The translations under genes were made by a program, and so were the position numbers. The notes beneath the pieces were generated by a model that saw nothing but the letters and a program-made list of their open reading frames with translations, had not been told where the DNA came from and ran no database searches. From Peptococcaceae bacterium BICA1-8 (GTDB lineage Bacteria > Bacillota > Peptococcia > Peptococcales > BICA1-8), in contig JUEF01000086.1 in assembly GCA_000802045.1 (NCBI GenBank), positions 1-64,000 on the forward strand: a DNA stretch of 64,000 nt. The letters are read 5' to 3'. Positions 55,274 through 63,669 of the stretch are shown here, in pieces (within the stretch, counting starts at the first letter, position 1; every line of letters starts with the position of its first letter).

Positions 55274-56179
55274 ATGAAAATTTGGGGATACATAATCGCT
55301 ATAGCCGGCTGGTTATCTGCCGCTGTTATTTTTCGCTATGGTCTCTATCCGCCTCAATTACTTTTTTGGCTGGTTTTATTTGTTATGGCATTTGTTGCTT
55401 CGGGCTTGACGGGGGATAAGTGGGCGGGGCTTAAAATGGCTGTTTTTGTATGGGTATTAGTCCCTTTAGCAGGACTAGTTTTTTCGGTAAACCTGTTAGA
55501 GCCAGGGCAATTAGCCTTGCCGATTATAGCAACAGTGATAACTGTTTATTTTACTGGAATTTTTGCAACAAAATTTAAAATGTCAACTATCCTTAAGGGA
55601 TTGGTGACACTATTTTTAGTATTTTCCCTATTGTTAGGAAGTTTATATTACCAGATAGAAAAAGCCGGTACTACAGATACTTTAACTAAAGCTGATGGGG
55701 CAATTATATTAGGGGCGGCAGTTTGGGAAGGGGGAAGACCAAGTCCCTCAATGTATGCTAGAGTAAAAGAAGGTGTCAAGCTTTATAAGGCTGGACTAGT
55801 AAATATAATCATTGTTACGGGAGGATTGGGAAGGATTCCCCCCACTGAGGCTGAAGTAATGGGGAAATTGGCTGAGGAACTAGGCGTTCCCCATGAGCTT
55901 GTAGTTTTGGAAACACAAGCTAAAACTACCGAGGAAAATATTATGTTTAGTAAGGCTATCGGTGATAGCCTAGGTTTTACTAAATATATTATTGTTTCCG
56001 ATGCCTTTCACCTAAAAAGAGCCATATTGATTGCAGAAGCCTTTGATCTACAGGTACAAGGGGTTCCTGCTCTGGAGAGTCCATTATACACAAATAAGTG
56101 GCTTCGCTTTAAATATACTTTACGGGAAGCCTTTGCCTTAGTCCAACACTATGTAAAATATATAGTAAAAACGTCATAG
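55274..56179 (+). CDS. YdcF/SanA-like DUF218 membrane protein
   Basis: 301 residues from the ATG at 55274 (AAAGGGGG upstream). About four N-terminal membrane helices, then a DUF218 domain: ADGAIILGAAVWEGGRPS, a VTGGLGR loop, and ETQAKTTEENI with the final DAFHLKRA. Related proteins (ElyC, SanA) affect envelope integrity. The biochemical activity is unproven. Confidence 0.85.
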   Translation: MKIWGYIIAIAGWLSAAVIFRYGLYPPQLLFWLVLFVMAFVASGLTGDKWAGLKMAVFVWVLVPLAGLVFSVNLLEPGQLALPIIATVITVYFTGIFATKFKMSTILKGLVTLFLVFSLLLGSLYYQIEKAGTTDTLTKADGAIILGAAVWEGGRPSPSMYARVKEGVKLYKAGLVNIIIVTGGLGRIPPTEAEVMGKLAEELGVPHELVVLETQAKTTEENIMFSKAIGDSLGFTKYIIVSDAFHLKRAILIAEAFDLQVQGVPALESPLYTNKWLRFKYTLREAFALVQHYVKYIVKTS

Positions 56180-56198
56180 TCGAAAAGTTGTGTCAAAA

Positions 56199-56320
56199 CT
56201 CACCTTCCCTGCATATCTTGAAGTGTAAATAAATATTTATGAGGTCAATGGCGCCCTCGAGACATTAATTAATGTTTTCGGTGGCGTTTTTTATTTGGAA
56301 ATATTTATAGGGAAGGTGAG
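56199..56320 (+). promoter_or_regulatory. asnB leader with anti-ribosome-site repeat and internal terminator-like hairpin
   Basis: CTCACCTTCCCT at 56199-56210 is the exact complement of AGGGAAGGTGAG at 56309-56320, which is the ribosome binding site of asnB. Between them lies a long hairpin (about 56252-56286, built on ACATTAA/TTAATGT and CGCC/GGCG) followed by TTTTTTATTT. The leader could therefore choose between termination, exposed or hidden ribosome site. Confidence 0.6.
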
Positions 56321-56326
56321 AATGAA

Positions 56327-58174
56327 ATGTGTGGAATTACAGGTTGGATAGACTGGGAGAGGGATTTAGAGAAGGAAAGGGCAGTGATAGAAAAAATGAC
56401 TATGACCCTGGCTCATCGGGGTCCTGATGCGGCAGGGATTTATCTTGATAGGCATGCAGCTTTGGGTCATCGGCGTTTAAGCGTAATTGATTTGGAGCGG
56501 GGAAAACAGCCCATGACAAGAAAAGCTAAATACAATACCTTTACTATAGTCTATAATGGAGAGCTTTATAACACTGAAGAAATACGACAGGAGCTTAAAA
56601 AGGAAGGGTATTATTTTGAGAGCCATTCAGATACGGAGGTTCTTCTTTATGCATTTATTGAATGGGGTCAGGGATGTTTAAAGAAACTTAATGGGATTTT
56701 TGCCTTTGCTGTTTGGGATGAAAGAGAGGAAAAACTATTTTTAGCCAGGGATCGCTTTGGAGTTAAGCCTCTTTTCTATACATTTATCAGCAACCAGCTT
56801 ATTTTTGGTTCAGAAATAAAGGCACTTTTAGCCCATCCTTTAGTTAACGCTGAAGTAGATAGAGAGGGATTGGCTGAACTATTATCTTTAAGTCCTTCGC
56901 GGACTCCAGGCCATGGGGTCTTTCGCAATATAAAAGAATTAAGGCCAGGTAACTATGCAACCCTTGATAGGAAGGGTTTAGCTATTGATACTTATTGGTC
57001 TTTAGAAAGTCGCCTCCACCAAGATGATCTGGCAACGACCACAGAAAGAGTTAGAGCACTGGTGGTGGATGCAATAGAACGTCAGTTGGTTTCTGATGTG
57101 CCCGTTTGTACTTTTCTTTCCGGGGGATTAGATTCTAGTGCCATCACTGCCGTAGCCAGCCAATATTATCGGAAAAATGATTTAGGTCTTTTGACGACCT
57201 TCTCTCTTGATTACATTGATAATGATCGGCATTTTCAGGCCAGTAGATTCCAGCCAAATGCTGATAGTGAATGGGTTGGAAAGGCAGTAGCTGCATTTGC
57301 TACAAAGCATCATTATATATATTTTGATACACCTCAATTAGTGGAAACTCTAGCAGATGCAGTTTATTATCGCGATTTACCTGGGATGGCTGATATAGAC
57401 TCCTCTTTATATCTTTTCTGCAGGGAAGTAAAAAAACATGCTACTGTTGCCCTATCTGGTGAGTGTGCGGATGAGGTCTTTGGCGGATATCCTTGGTTTT
57501 ATCAAACCGACCAACTAGAAGCAGAAGGCTTTCCTTGGATTAGGAACATAGCAGAGAGGGTCAGAATTTTATCACCGGAATTGACGTCAGTTATTAACCC
57601 CATAGACTACGCCCAATCCAGATATGAACAAACCTTAAAAGAAGTGCCGTTATTAATAGGGGAAAGCCCTCTGGAAGAAAAAAGAAGGGTTATGGCATAT
57701 TTAAATTTCACTTGGTTTATGGCCACTTTATTAGACCGGAAGGATCGAATGAGTATGGGAACAGGTTTGGAGGTTCGGGTCCCTTTCTGTGACCACAGAA
57801 TAGTTGAATATGTCTGGAATATCCCCTGGGAAATGAAATTTTTTGATAACCGGGAAAAGGGAATTCTTCGCAACGCTTTAAGCGGAATGTTACCTGACGA
57901 TATATTATGGCGAAAGAAAAGCCCTTATCCAAAAACCCATAATCCTAGCTATTTAGCAGCAGTACGCAAAGAGTTAGATGCTATCATTAATAATAGTCAG
58001 TCACCCTTAGCTCAGATTATAAATGTCAAATATATTAAAGAGCTATTGAAGTCTGACCTGAAAGCTTACAAAACACCCTGGTTTGGTCAATTAATGACCG
58101 GTCCTCAATTATTTGCTTTTTTGATTCAAGTGGATTTATGGCTGCGCAAATATAAAGTAGCCATGGTTTTATAA
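56327..58174 (+). CDS. asnB: Asparagine synthase (glutamine-hydrolysing)
   Basis: 615 residues. It begins MCGITG, so Cys2 becomes the N-terminal nucleophile of the glutaminase domain. The synthetase domain has the ATP pyrophosphatase loop SGGLDSS from Ser265, then a SGECADEVFGGYPW motif. It converts aspartate, glutamine and ATP to asparagine. The length fits AsnB/AsnO-like proteins. The unusual leader suggests RNA-level control. Confidence 0.94.
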   Translation: MCGITGWIDWERDLEKERAVIEKMTMTLAHRGPDAAGIYLDRHAALGHRRLSVIDLERGKQPMTRKAKYNTFTIVYNGELYNTEEIRQELKKEGYYFESHSDTEVLLYAFIEWGQGCLKKLNGIFAFAVWDEREEKLFLARDRFGVKPLFYTFISNQLIFGSEIKALLAHPLVNAEVDREGLAELLSLSPSRTPGHGVFRNIKELRPGNYATLDRKGLAIDTYWSLESRLHQDDLATTTERVRALVVDAIERQLVSDVPVCTFLSGGLDSSAITAVASQYYRKNDLGLLTTFSLDYIDNDRHFQASRFQPNADSEWVGKAVAAFATKHHYIYFDTPQLVETLADAVYYRDLPGMADIDSSLYLFCREVKKHATVALSGECADEVFGGYPWFYQTDQLEAEGFPWIRNIAERVRILSPELTSVINPIDYAQSRYEQTLKEVPLLIGESPLEEKRRVMAYLNFTWFMATLLDRKDRMSMGTGLEVRVPFCDHRIVEYVWNIPWEMKFFDNREKGILRNALSGMLPDDILWRKKSPYPKTHNPSYLAAVRKELDAIINNSQSPLAQIINVKYIKELLKSDLKAYKTPWFGQLMTGPQLFAFLIQVDLWLRKYKVAMVL

Positions 58175-58175
58175 T

Positions 58176-58199
58176 AAACACCCTTTTCAGGGTGTTTTT
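58176..58199 (+). terminator. Terminator after asnB
   Basis: AAACACCCT pairs with AGGGTGTTT around TTTC, followed by TT. A-tract and T-tract flank the stem. Confidence 0.85.
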
Positions 58200-58312
58200 C
58201 CATTATTTTTTAAAAAAAGGTAAAAATTAGAGGGTTTTCTATAAATTAATAGTATATATAAAAAAATGAATTCTATTTGTCATATTATCAGTTTTTTAGG
58301 AGTGGAAAGCCG

Positions 58313-60907
58313 ATGGAACAGCTGGTATGCAAAATGGGAAAATGTATGGAAAAGTATGAAAAGCTTCTTAACTTCGTAAACGATGCTATTTTTTTATGTG
58401 AGGTAAAAAGTGATGGTTTTCCGGGTCGATTTATAGAGGTAAATGAAGCTGCTTGCAAAGTATTAGGGTACAGCCGGGAAGAGCTTTTGGGAATGTGCCC
58501 GGAGGATATTAGTCCCCAGGGGGATTCGGAAATGCTTATTAACACAGAGGTCTCAAGAAAGTTTCAAGGGGGACAAGCTGAAATTGTTTTTGATTGCTTT
58601 AATGTAACCAAGGATGGGACACTTTTGCCTGTTGAGAAAAATTGCAATATTTTTGAGTTGGATGGAAGGAAGGTCTGCTTGGCAGTTGCTAGGGATATCT
58701 CGGAGCGGAAAAAGGCGGAAGAACTTATTAAGGAAAGTGAGGAAAAATACCGCAATCTGGTGGAGCTTCTATCTGATGGCATTTGTATTCATCAAAAAGG
58801 TAAAATTAAATTCATTAATGAAAATGGTGCTAAGGCCTTAGGTTATGATACTGCAGAGGAGCTTATTGGTCAAAACGTCATAGAATATGTATCGCCTGAG
58901 GTCCGTGAAATTGCACTGACCCGCATAAAAGAGGTTTTATTGGAGAAAAAAACTGTTCCCTTCATTGAGGAAAAGTTTATAGCTAAAAGCGGCAAGATTA
59001 TAGATGTGGAAACAAGTGCAATCCCTTTTACTTATATCGGGGAGCCGGCAGTACTTGTGTTAATAAGGGATATTACTGAGCGCAAAGAATCCAAGCGGTT
59101 ATTAGAAGAAAAAGATAAAAGATATCGCAAATATATTGAAAAAGCTATTGAAGGCGTATTTATGGCAGACAGTACTGGTAATTATATTGATGTAAATCAG
59201 GCAGGGTGTGAAATGCTGAGTTATACTAGAGAAGAATTATTAAATAAGTCTATTCTGGAAATAACGCACCCTGATTCTTTGGAAATATGTTCTCAGGATT
59301 TTAATGTTCTACAAGAAAGAGGGGAAATAAGAACAGAGCATACCTTAGTTAAAAAAGACGGCACTTTTATCGATGTACAAATAAACGCGTTTAAGATTTC
59401 TGAAAATGAATCTGTGGCTTTTTGTCATGATGTCACAGAGAGAAAGAATACAGAAAAGGCTATTCGGGAAAATGAATACCTCTTTCGCTTAATTACCGAA
59501 AACATGCAGGATCTTATCACGCTAACGGATCAAGATGGGAGAATTAGGTATGTTAGCCCCTCCTATAAAATAATATTGGGCTTTAACCCTCAGGAGCTTT
59601 TAGGAAAGTTAATTTTTGATTTTATCCATACCGATGATACTAATAAACTAATTGACGAATATCATAAGGCTATTGAAGGTAAATTGTTCGGCAAGATGGA
59701 ATGCAGGTTTAAAAATGCTAATAGTAGCTATCTGTGGTTAGAAATGGTAGGTAATATTCTAACAAACTTAGATGGGCAATTCGCGGGTGCGGTTTTGTGC
59801 AGCAGAGATATAGGTGAGCGCAAATTTTCGGAAAAGATGCTGATAAATAGTGAGGAAAGATACAAGCGTCTCGTAGAACTATCACCTGATGGAGTTTTAG
59901 TTCTTGTTAACGGCTACATAGTTTTCACCAATGAAGCTGCTAAAAATATTTTAGGAGTAGAAAAAGATTCTCCTTTGATCGGCACAAAATATAAAAGTAT
60001 CATTCATCCTGATTATCTTGAGGATTCATTACAGAGAATTAGTAAGATTGAACAAGGATTTGCAATTCCTTTAAAGATAGTAAAATATATTCGGTCAGAC
60101 GGCGAGGAAGTATTTGTTGAGGTAACTGGTACCCCATTTATTTACCAGAATGAGTCTGCAGACTTGATATTTTTCCGGGATGTCACAGAACGGGAAAAGG
60201 CCGAGGAAGAATTGGAGAATACTAGAAAAGTTTTATTTGAAAAAGAAAAGCTGGCCTTAATAGGTCAAATGTCTGCCGGTATGGCCCATGAAATCAGGAA
60301 TCCTTTAACTGCAATTAGGGGCTATGTCCAGCTTATAAAGCTCAAAGAATATGAAAAGGCTAAGCTTGATAGCTATGTGGATATCGTAATAGGGGAAATT
60401 GATCGTGTTAACAGTCTTATATCCGATTTTCTGCAGTTAGCTAGACCTAAGGAACCCAATCTAAAAAGGCAGTCGATTCAGAAAATGATGTGTGAATTCC
60501 TGGATATGATTATTCCTCAGGCTTTACTCAACAATATTCAAGTTGATTTTAAAGTGGAAAGCAGTTTACAGGAATGCTTATTTGATAAAGATCAGGTTAA
60601 GCAAGTACTCTTGAACCTTTGCAATAATGCTATCGATGCTATGCCTACGGGCGGCTTGCTTACAATAACCACAAGAGATACACTAGATCAAGAGTATTTT
60701 TGTATTGAAGTGGAGGATAATGGCTGTGGTATATCACTGGGGAGGCTGGATAAGCTAGGGACACCCTTTTATTCTGATAAAGAAAAAGGAACAGGGCTTG
60801 GCCTTAGCATTTCTTATTCCATTATCAGGGCCCATGGTGGTAAAATTGAGGTGGAGAGCACAGAAGGTCAAGGGACAAAGTTTACTATTTTTCTGCCAAG
60901 GCAATAA
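58313..60907 (+). CDS. Soluble sensor histidine kinase with five PAS domains
   Basis: 864 residues from the ATG at 58313 (AGGAGTGG upstream). Five PAS modules begin near KYEKLLNFVNDAI, KYRNLVELLSDGI, RYRKYIEKAIEGV, LFRLITENMQDLI and RYKRLVELSPDGV, each ending in a DITER/DVTER linker. Then HisKA with AHEIRNPLTAI (His659) and a HATPase with DNGCGI and GTGLGLSI. There are no membrane segments. The H-box and architecture resemble KinA-type sporulation kinases; no regulator gene is adjacent. Confidence 0.9.
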   Translation: MEQLVCKMGKCMEKYEKLLNFVNDAIFLCEVKSDGFPGRFIEVNEAACKVLGYSREELLGMCPEDISPQGDSEMLINTEVSRKFQGGQAEIVFDCFNVTKDGTLLPVEKNCNIFELDGRKVCLAVARDISERKKAEELIKESEEKYRNLVELLSDGICIHQKGKIKFINENGAKALGYDTAEELIGQNVIEYVSPEVREIALTRIKEVLLEKKTVPFIEEKFIAKSGKIIDVETSAIPFTYIGEPAVLVLIRDITERKESKRLLEEKDKRYRKYIEKAIEGVFMADSTGNYIDVNQAGCEMLSYTREELLNKSILEITHPDSLEICSQDFNVLQERGEIRTEHTLVKKDGTFIDVQINAFKISENESVAFCHDVTERKNTEKAIRENEYLFRLITENMQDLITLTDQDGRIRYVSPSYKIILGFNPQELLGKLIFDFIHTDDTNKLIDEYHKAIEGKLFGKMECRFKNANSSYLWLEMVGNILTNLDGQFAGAVLCSRDIGERKFSEKMLINSEERYKRLVELSPDGVLVLVNGYIVFTNEAAKNILGVEKDSPLIGTKYKSIIHPDYLEDSLQRISKIEQGFAIPLKIVKYIRSDGEEVFVEVTGTPFIYQNESADLIFFRDVTEREKAEEELENTRKVLFEKEKLALIGQMSAGMAHEIRNPLTAIRGYVQLIKLKEYEKAKLDSYVDIVIGEIDRVNSLISDFLQLARPKEPNLKRQSIQKMMCEFLDMIIPQALLNNIQVDFKVESSLQECLFDKDQVKQVLLNLCNNAIDAMPTGGLLTITTRDTLDQEYFCIEVEDNGCGISLGRLDKLGTPFYSDKEKGTGLGLSISYSIIRAHGGKIEVESTEGQGTKFTIFLPRQ

Positions 60908-60919
60908 AGTGAACTTGCG

Positions 60920-61045
60920 TCAGATGGTGTATTCCATCTGGTGCTTAGTCAAACTTATCCAGGAGCTTAGCAACCACTTATTTCACCGCTTTAAGTTCCT
61001 ATAAAGCGGGGGATTAGTGGTGGTTAGCTATCGGGTAAACTATTA
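60920..61045 (+). ncRNA. Structured intergenic element of nested inverted repeats
   Basis: CAGATGG/CCATCTG (60921-60927 with 60934-60940) forms a first hairpin. CCGCTTTA/TAAAGCGG (60986-60993 with 61002-61009) forms a second. Around that, AACCACT and AGTGGT/GGTT, and AGCT/AGCT further out, extend the arm. GCTTAG occurs twice as a direct repeat. There is no T-run, so it is not a plain terminator. Class unknown: a small RNA, a leader of the SDR gene, or a palindromic mobile element. Confidence 0.45.
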
Positions 61046-61064
61046 GACGAAGGGTGATAGAATT

Positions 61065-61808
61065 ATGAATATTCAGGGTAAAGTAGCGCTTATAACCGGA
61101 GGAGCAACAGGAATAGGACGGGCTGCTGCGTTAAAGCTTGCAGCACAAGGCGCCGGGATTATTATTAATTATTCTAAATCAGAGGGGGAAGCAGTACAGA
61201 CAGCACAGGAAATTAGTAAGGTCGGCGTAGAAGTTATAATTTGTAAGGCTGATGTTGCCCAAGAGGATGAGGTCAAAGTGATGTACGAAAAGATAATGGA
61301 ACACTTTGGCAGGATAGATATTATTGTAAATAGTGCAGGTACTACTGACTATGTTCCATTGACAGATTTAGATGGAATGCAGGATGCATATTGGGATAGA
61401 GCCTTTAATACAAATGTCAAAGGAATTTTCCATACTGTTCGAGTTTGTCAAGATGAGCTTAAGCGCAATGAAGGCTGTGTAATAAATGTGACCTCTATTG
61501 CGGGTTTGACAGGACAAGGCAGCTCAATTGCTTATGCTGCTTCAAAAGCCGCGGCAAATAGCGTGACAAAATCGCTAGCCTTGGCTCTAGCCCCGGAAGT
61601 GCGGGTAAATGCTGTTGCACCAGGGGTAGTCTTGACCCGCTGGGTAGCTGGTAAAGAAGACCATGTTGAGCGTTTATCTCAGGGAACACCCCTAGGACGA
61701 CCTGCGGACCCCGAGGATATAGCCCAAGCAATAGTTAGCCTAATTACAGGCGGTGATTTTATTACCGGTCAGGTAATAGTAGTTGATGGAGGATTCACCA
61801 TTAAGTAA
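61065..61808 (+). CDS. Short-chain dehydrogenase/reductase (FabG-like)
   Basis: 247 residues. The nucleotide loop TGGATGIG near the N-terminus, NSAGTT, the catalytic serine in VTSIAG, and YAASK with tyrosine and lysine form a complete classical SDR site. The C-terminal GQVIVVDGG is typical of FabG-like enzymes. It reduces or oxidises a carbonyl/alcohol with NAD(P)(H). The substrate is not indicated by context. AAGGGTG precedes the start. Confidence 0.9.
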   Translation: MNIQGKVALITGGATGIGRAAALKLAAQGAGIIINYSKSEGEAVQTAQEISKVGVEVIICKADVAQEDEVKVMYEKIMEHFGRIDIIVNSAGTTDYVPLTDLDGMQDAYWDRAFNTNVKGIFHTVRVCQDELKRNEGCVINVTSIAGLTGQGSSIAYAASKAAANSVTKSLALALAPEVRVNAVAPGVVLTRWVAGKEDHVERLSQGTPLGRPADPEDIAQAIVSLITGGDFITGQVIVVDGGFTIK

Positions 61809-61816
61809 GGGAAAAG

Positions 61817-62143
61817 TTAAGCAAATCTCTCAAAAAGGGCTTTCATGACCTCCTCAAAGGACATGGAGCCCATTTTATCTAGGATTTTATCCAACTCTGT
61901 TTTTCTCTTCAAGGACCCTTGCAGGACGATATTTACAGTCTGTTCCCGATCGACTAAAACCGATTGTACATTCAAGACTCCACCTATTAGCCCGATTAGG
62001 ACTAAGGTCTGGGAAGGAGTTAGGGGACAATTACATTTATTTTTATTATTGGAGTCGGTGACTTGCATGCTGGGCCCTTTTTCGCGGGACTGGGCCAATA
62101 TTGCTTCCAAAAGTGAGTTTATATTTTCTGGTGAAAACACCAA
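61817..62143 (-). CDS. Conserved hypothetical small protein
   Basis: 108 residues; the start is TTG at 62143 or the adjacent GTG, both after GAGGAGG. A central hydrophobic LTPSQTLVLIGLIGGVL segment could be a membrane or buried helix, followed by LQGSLKRKTELDKIL and MSFEEVMKAL. A CNC motif precedes the hydrophobic part. I believe this is a conserved Firmicutes protein of unknown function. It is convergent with the SDR gene and follows a 41-residue membrane peptide gene. Confidence 0.6.
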   Translation of the reverse strand: MVFSPENINSLLEAILAQSREKGPSMQVTDSNNKNKCNCPLTPSQTLVLIGLIGGVLNVQSVLVDREQTVNIVLQGSLKRKTELDKILDKMGSMSFEEVMKALFERFA

Positions 62144-62165
62144 TGCTCCTCCTCGCTGATAGCTA

Positions 62166-62291
62166 TCAAGGAATAATTATGGGTTCTTGAAGATTGGGAA
62201 TAGGCGTACTTAAGCCTGTAGCAAAAAGAACAAATAGGAGAGTGGTTATAATAAGCAGTAGGTCATGTTGAACATTTTTTGAATCTGCCAT
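62166..62291 (-). CDS. Small membrane peptide (41 aa)
   Basis: A 41-codon frame on the minus strand: ATG with AAGGTG 7 bases upstream, then a charged N-terminus and one hydrophobic helix (LLLIITTLLFVLFA), ending in a Pro/Ile-rich tail. It lies 22 bp before the 108-residue gene, so the two probably form an operon. No family is recognised. Confidence 0.6.
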   Translation of the reverse strand: MADSKNVQHDLLLIITTLLFVLFATGLSTPIPNLQEPIIIP

Positions 62292-62388
62292 TTTATCACA
62301 CCTTGATTTGTAGTATATTATTATTATATTTTCACCTGCCCCTATGGTGATTGCTATATTCTCTAAAAGTTAGAAAGGAGGGGTATTC

Positions 62389-62643
62389 TTGAGTGAGAAT
62401 TATAAGTTTGTGCAAAACTCTAAATGTGAATTTTTCCCCTGTCATAAAGTACCAAACTCAGAGAAATTCAATTGTTTGTTTTGTTACTGCCCTCTCTATT
62501 TACTAAAAGAACAATGTGGTGGAAATTATAAATATACAAAGAGTATCAAGGACTGCTCCCATTGCTCTATTCCCCATTCCCCTGGAGGGTATGATTTTAT
62601 ACGGGCTAAAATGGACCTTGTCATAGAATTAGCTAAGAAATAA
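62389..62643 (+). CDS. Cysteine-rich small domain protein (putative metal-binding)
   Basis: 84 residues from a TTG (AAAGGAGGGG upstream). Cysteine pattern CEFFPCH, NCLFCYCPLY, CGGNY, and CSHCSIPH matches the cysteine-rich small domain family (zinc-finger-like) of anaerobes, often linked to cobalamin or metal enzymes. It lies 18 bp before the glycyl radical activase and may be co-transcribed with it. Confidence 0.75.
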   Translation: MSENYKFVQNSKCEFFPCHKVPNSEKFNCLFCYCPLYLLKEQCGGNYKYTKSIKDCSHCSIPHSPGGYDFIRAKMDLVIELAKK

Positions 62644-62661
62644 GCAGAAAGGGTGAGCTAA

Positions 62662-63564
62662 TTGGCCTCGGGAATTATTTTTAATATTCAGCGATATTCC
62701 ATCCATGATGGTCCTGGTATTCGTACTACTGTATTTTTAAAGGGCTGCCCTTTAAATTGCTGGTGGTGCCATAATCCGGAGAGCCAGAATATCCATCAGG
62801 AAATAGTCTTTTGGCCTGACCGGTGCTTAAATTGCGGTGATTGCCTAAAAGCCTGTGCAAAAAAAGCTTTAACAATAAGAAACGATGCTTTTTTTACTGA
62901 CAAAAGTAAGTGCGAACTGTGTGCTAGCTGTGTAAAAGCTTGTTTTACTGAGGCGCGGGAGCTAATAGGTAAACAAATAAGTACTGAAGAGGCAATGGAA
63001 GAAATTAAGAAGGATATTATTTTTTATGACCAATCAGGTGGTGGGGTTACTTTTTCTGGAGGAGAGCCTTTAATGCAGGGGCGGTTTTTACAGGAGCTGC
63101 TGCTGGCCTGCCAAAAGGAATATATCCATACGACAGTTGATACATCGGGCTATGCTCCTTGGGAGGTATTAAAAGGGATAAGTAAATTAACCAACCTATT
63201 TCTATATGATATCAAGCTTATAGATGAGCGAAAACACATAAAATTTACCGGAGTATCTAACAGGCTGGTTTTGGATAACTTACAAAGGCTTACAGAAGAA
63301 AAGATGAAGATAATAATTCGTGTTCCTATTATTCCTCACATTAATGATGATGCCGATAATATTCTTCAAACCGGAAGGTTAATGCAAAGCTTGGGTTTGA
63401 AAGAGATAAATCTATTGCCCTATCATGGTACTGCAGCAAGCAAGTATGAACGACGGGCAGAGACATATCCTTTAAAAAATCAAGGAACTCCATCGGAGGA
63501 TAAAATGCAGGACATTAGCTCCTTATTAACTGATTTGGGCCTAAATGTTAAAGTTGGAGGTTAG
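62662..63564 (+). CDS. Glycyl radical enzyme activating enzyme
   Basis: 300 residues from a TTG (AAGGGTGAG upstream). Radical SAM cysteines CPLNCWWC (Cys29, Cys33, Cys36), HNPES, a two-cluster ferredoxin insert (CLNCGDCLKAC, CELCASCVKAC) and the GGVTFSGGEPL motif are those of PFL-type activases with the extra ferredoxin domain. It installs the glycyl radical on its partner, encoded 105 bp downstream. Confidence 0.95.
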   Translation: MASGIIFNIQRYSIHDGPGIRTTVFLKGCPLNCWWCHNPESQNIHQEIVFWPDRCLNCGDCLKACAKKALTIRNDAFFTDKSKCELCASCVKACFTEARELIGKQISTEEAMEEIKKDIIFYDQSGGGVTFSGGEPLMQGRFLQELLLACQKEYIHTTVDTSGYAPWEVLKGISKLTNLFLYDIKLIDERKHIKFTGVSNRLVLDNLQRLTEEKMKIIIRVPIIPHINDDADNILQTGRLMQSLGLKEINLLPYHGTAASKYERRAETYPLKNQGTPSEDKMQDISSLLTDLGLNVKVGG

Positions 63565-63669
63565 GGGTTAAATAGAACTATGTCGAAGAAAATGATTTAC
63601 AATTTAATATTATTGACGTAATAATGATTAAACATAGAGATTAAACATATGGAGTTGGAGGTTAATAGA

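Noticed and set aside
56190-56326. T-box riboswitch in front of asnB
   Set aside because: No GGGTGGNACCGCG-type antiterminator or specifier loop could be found.
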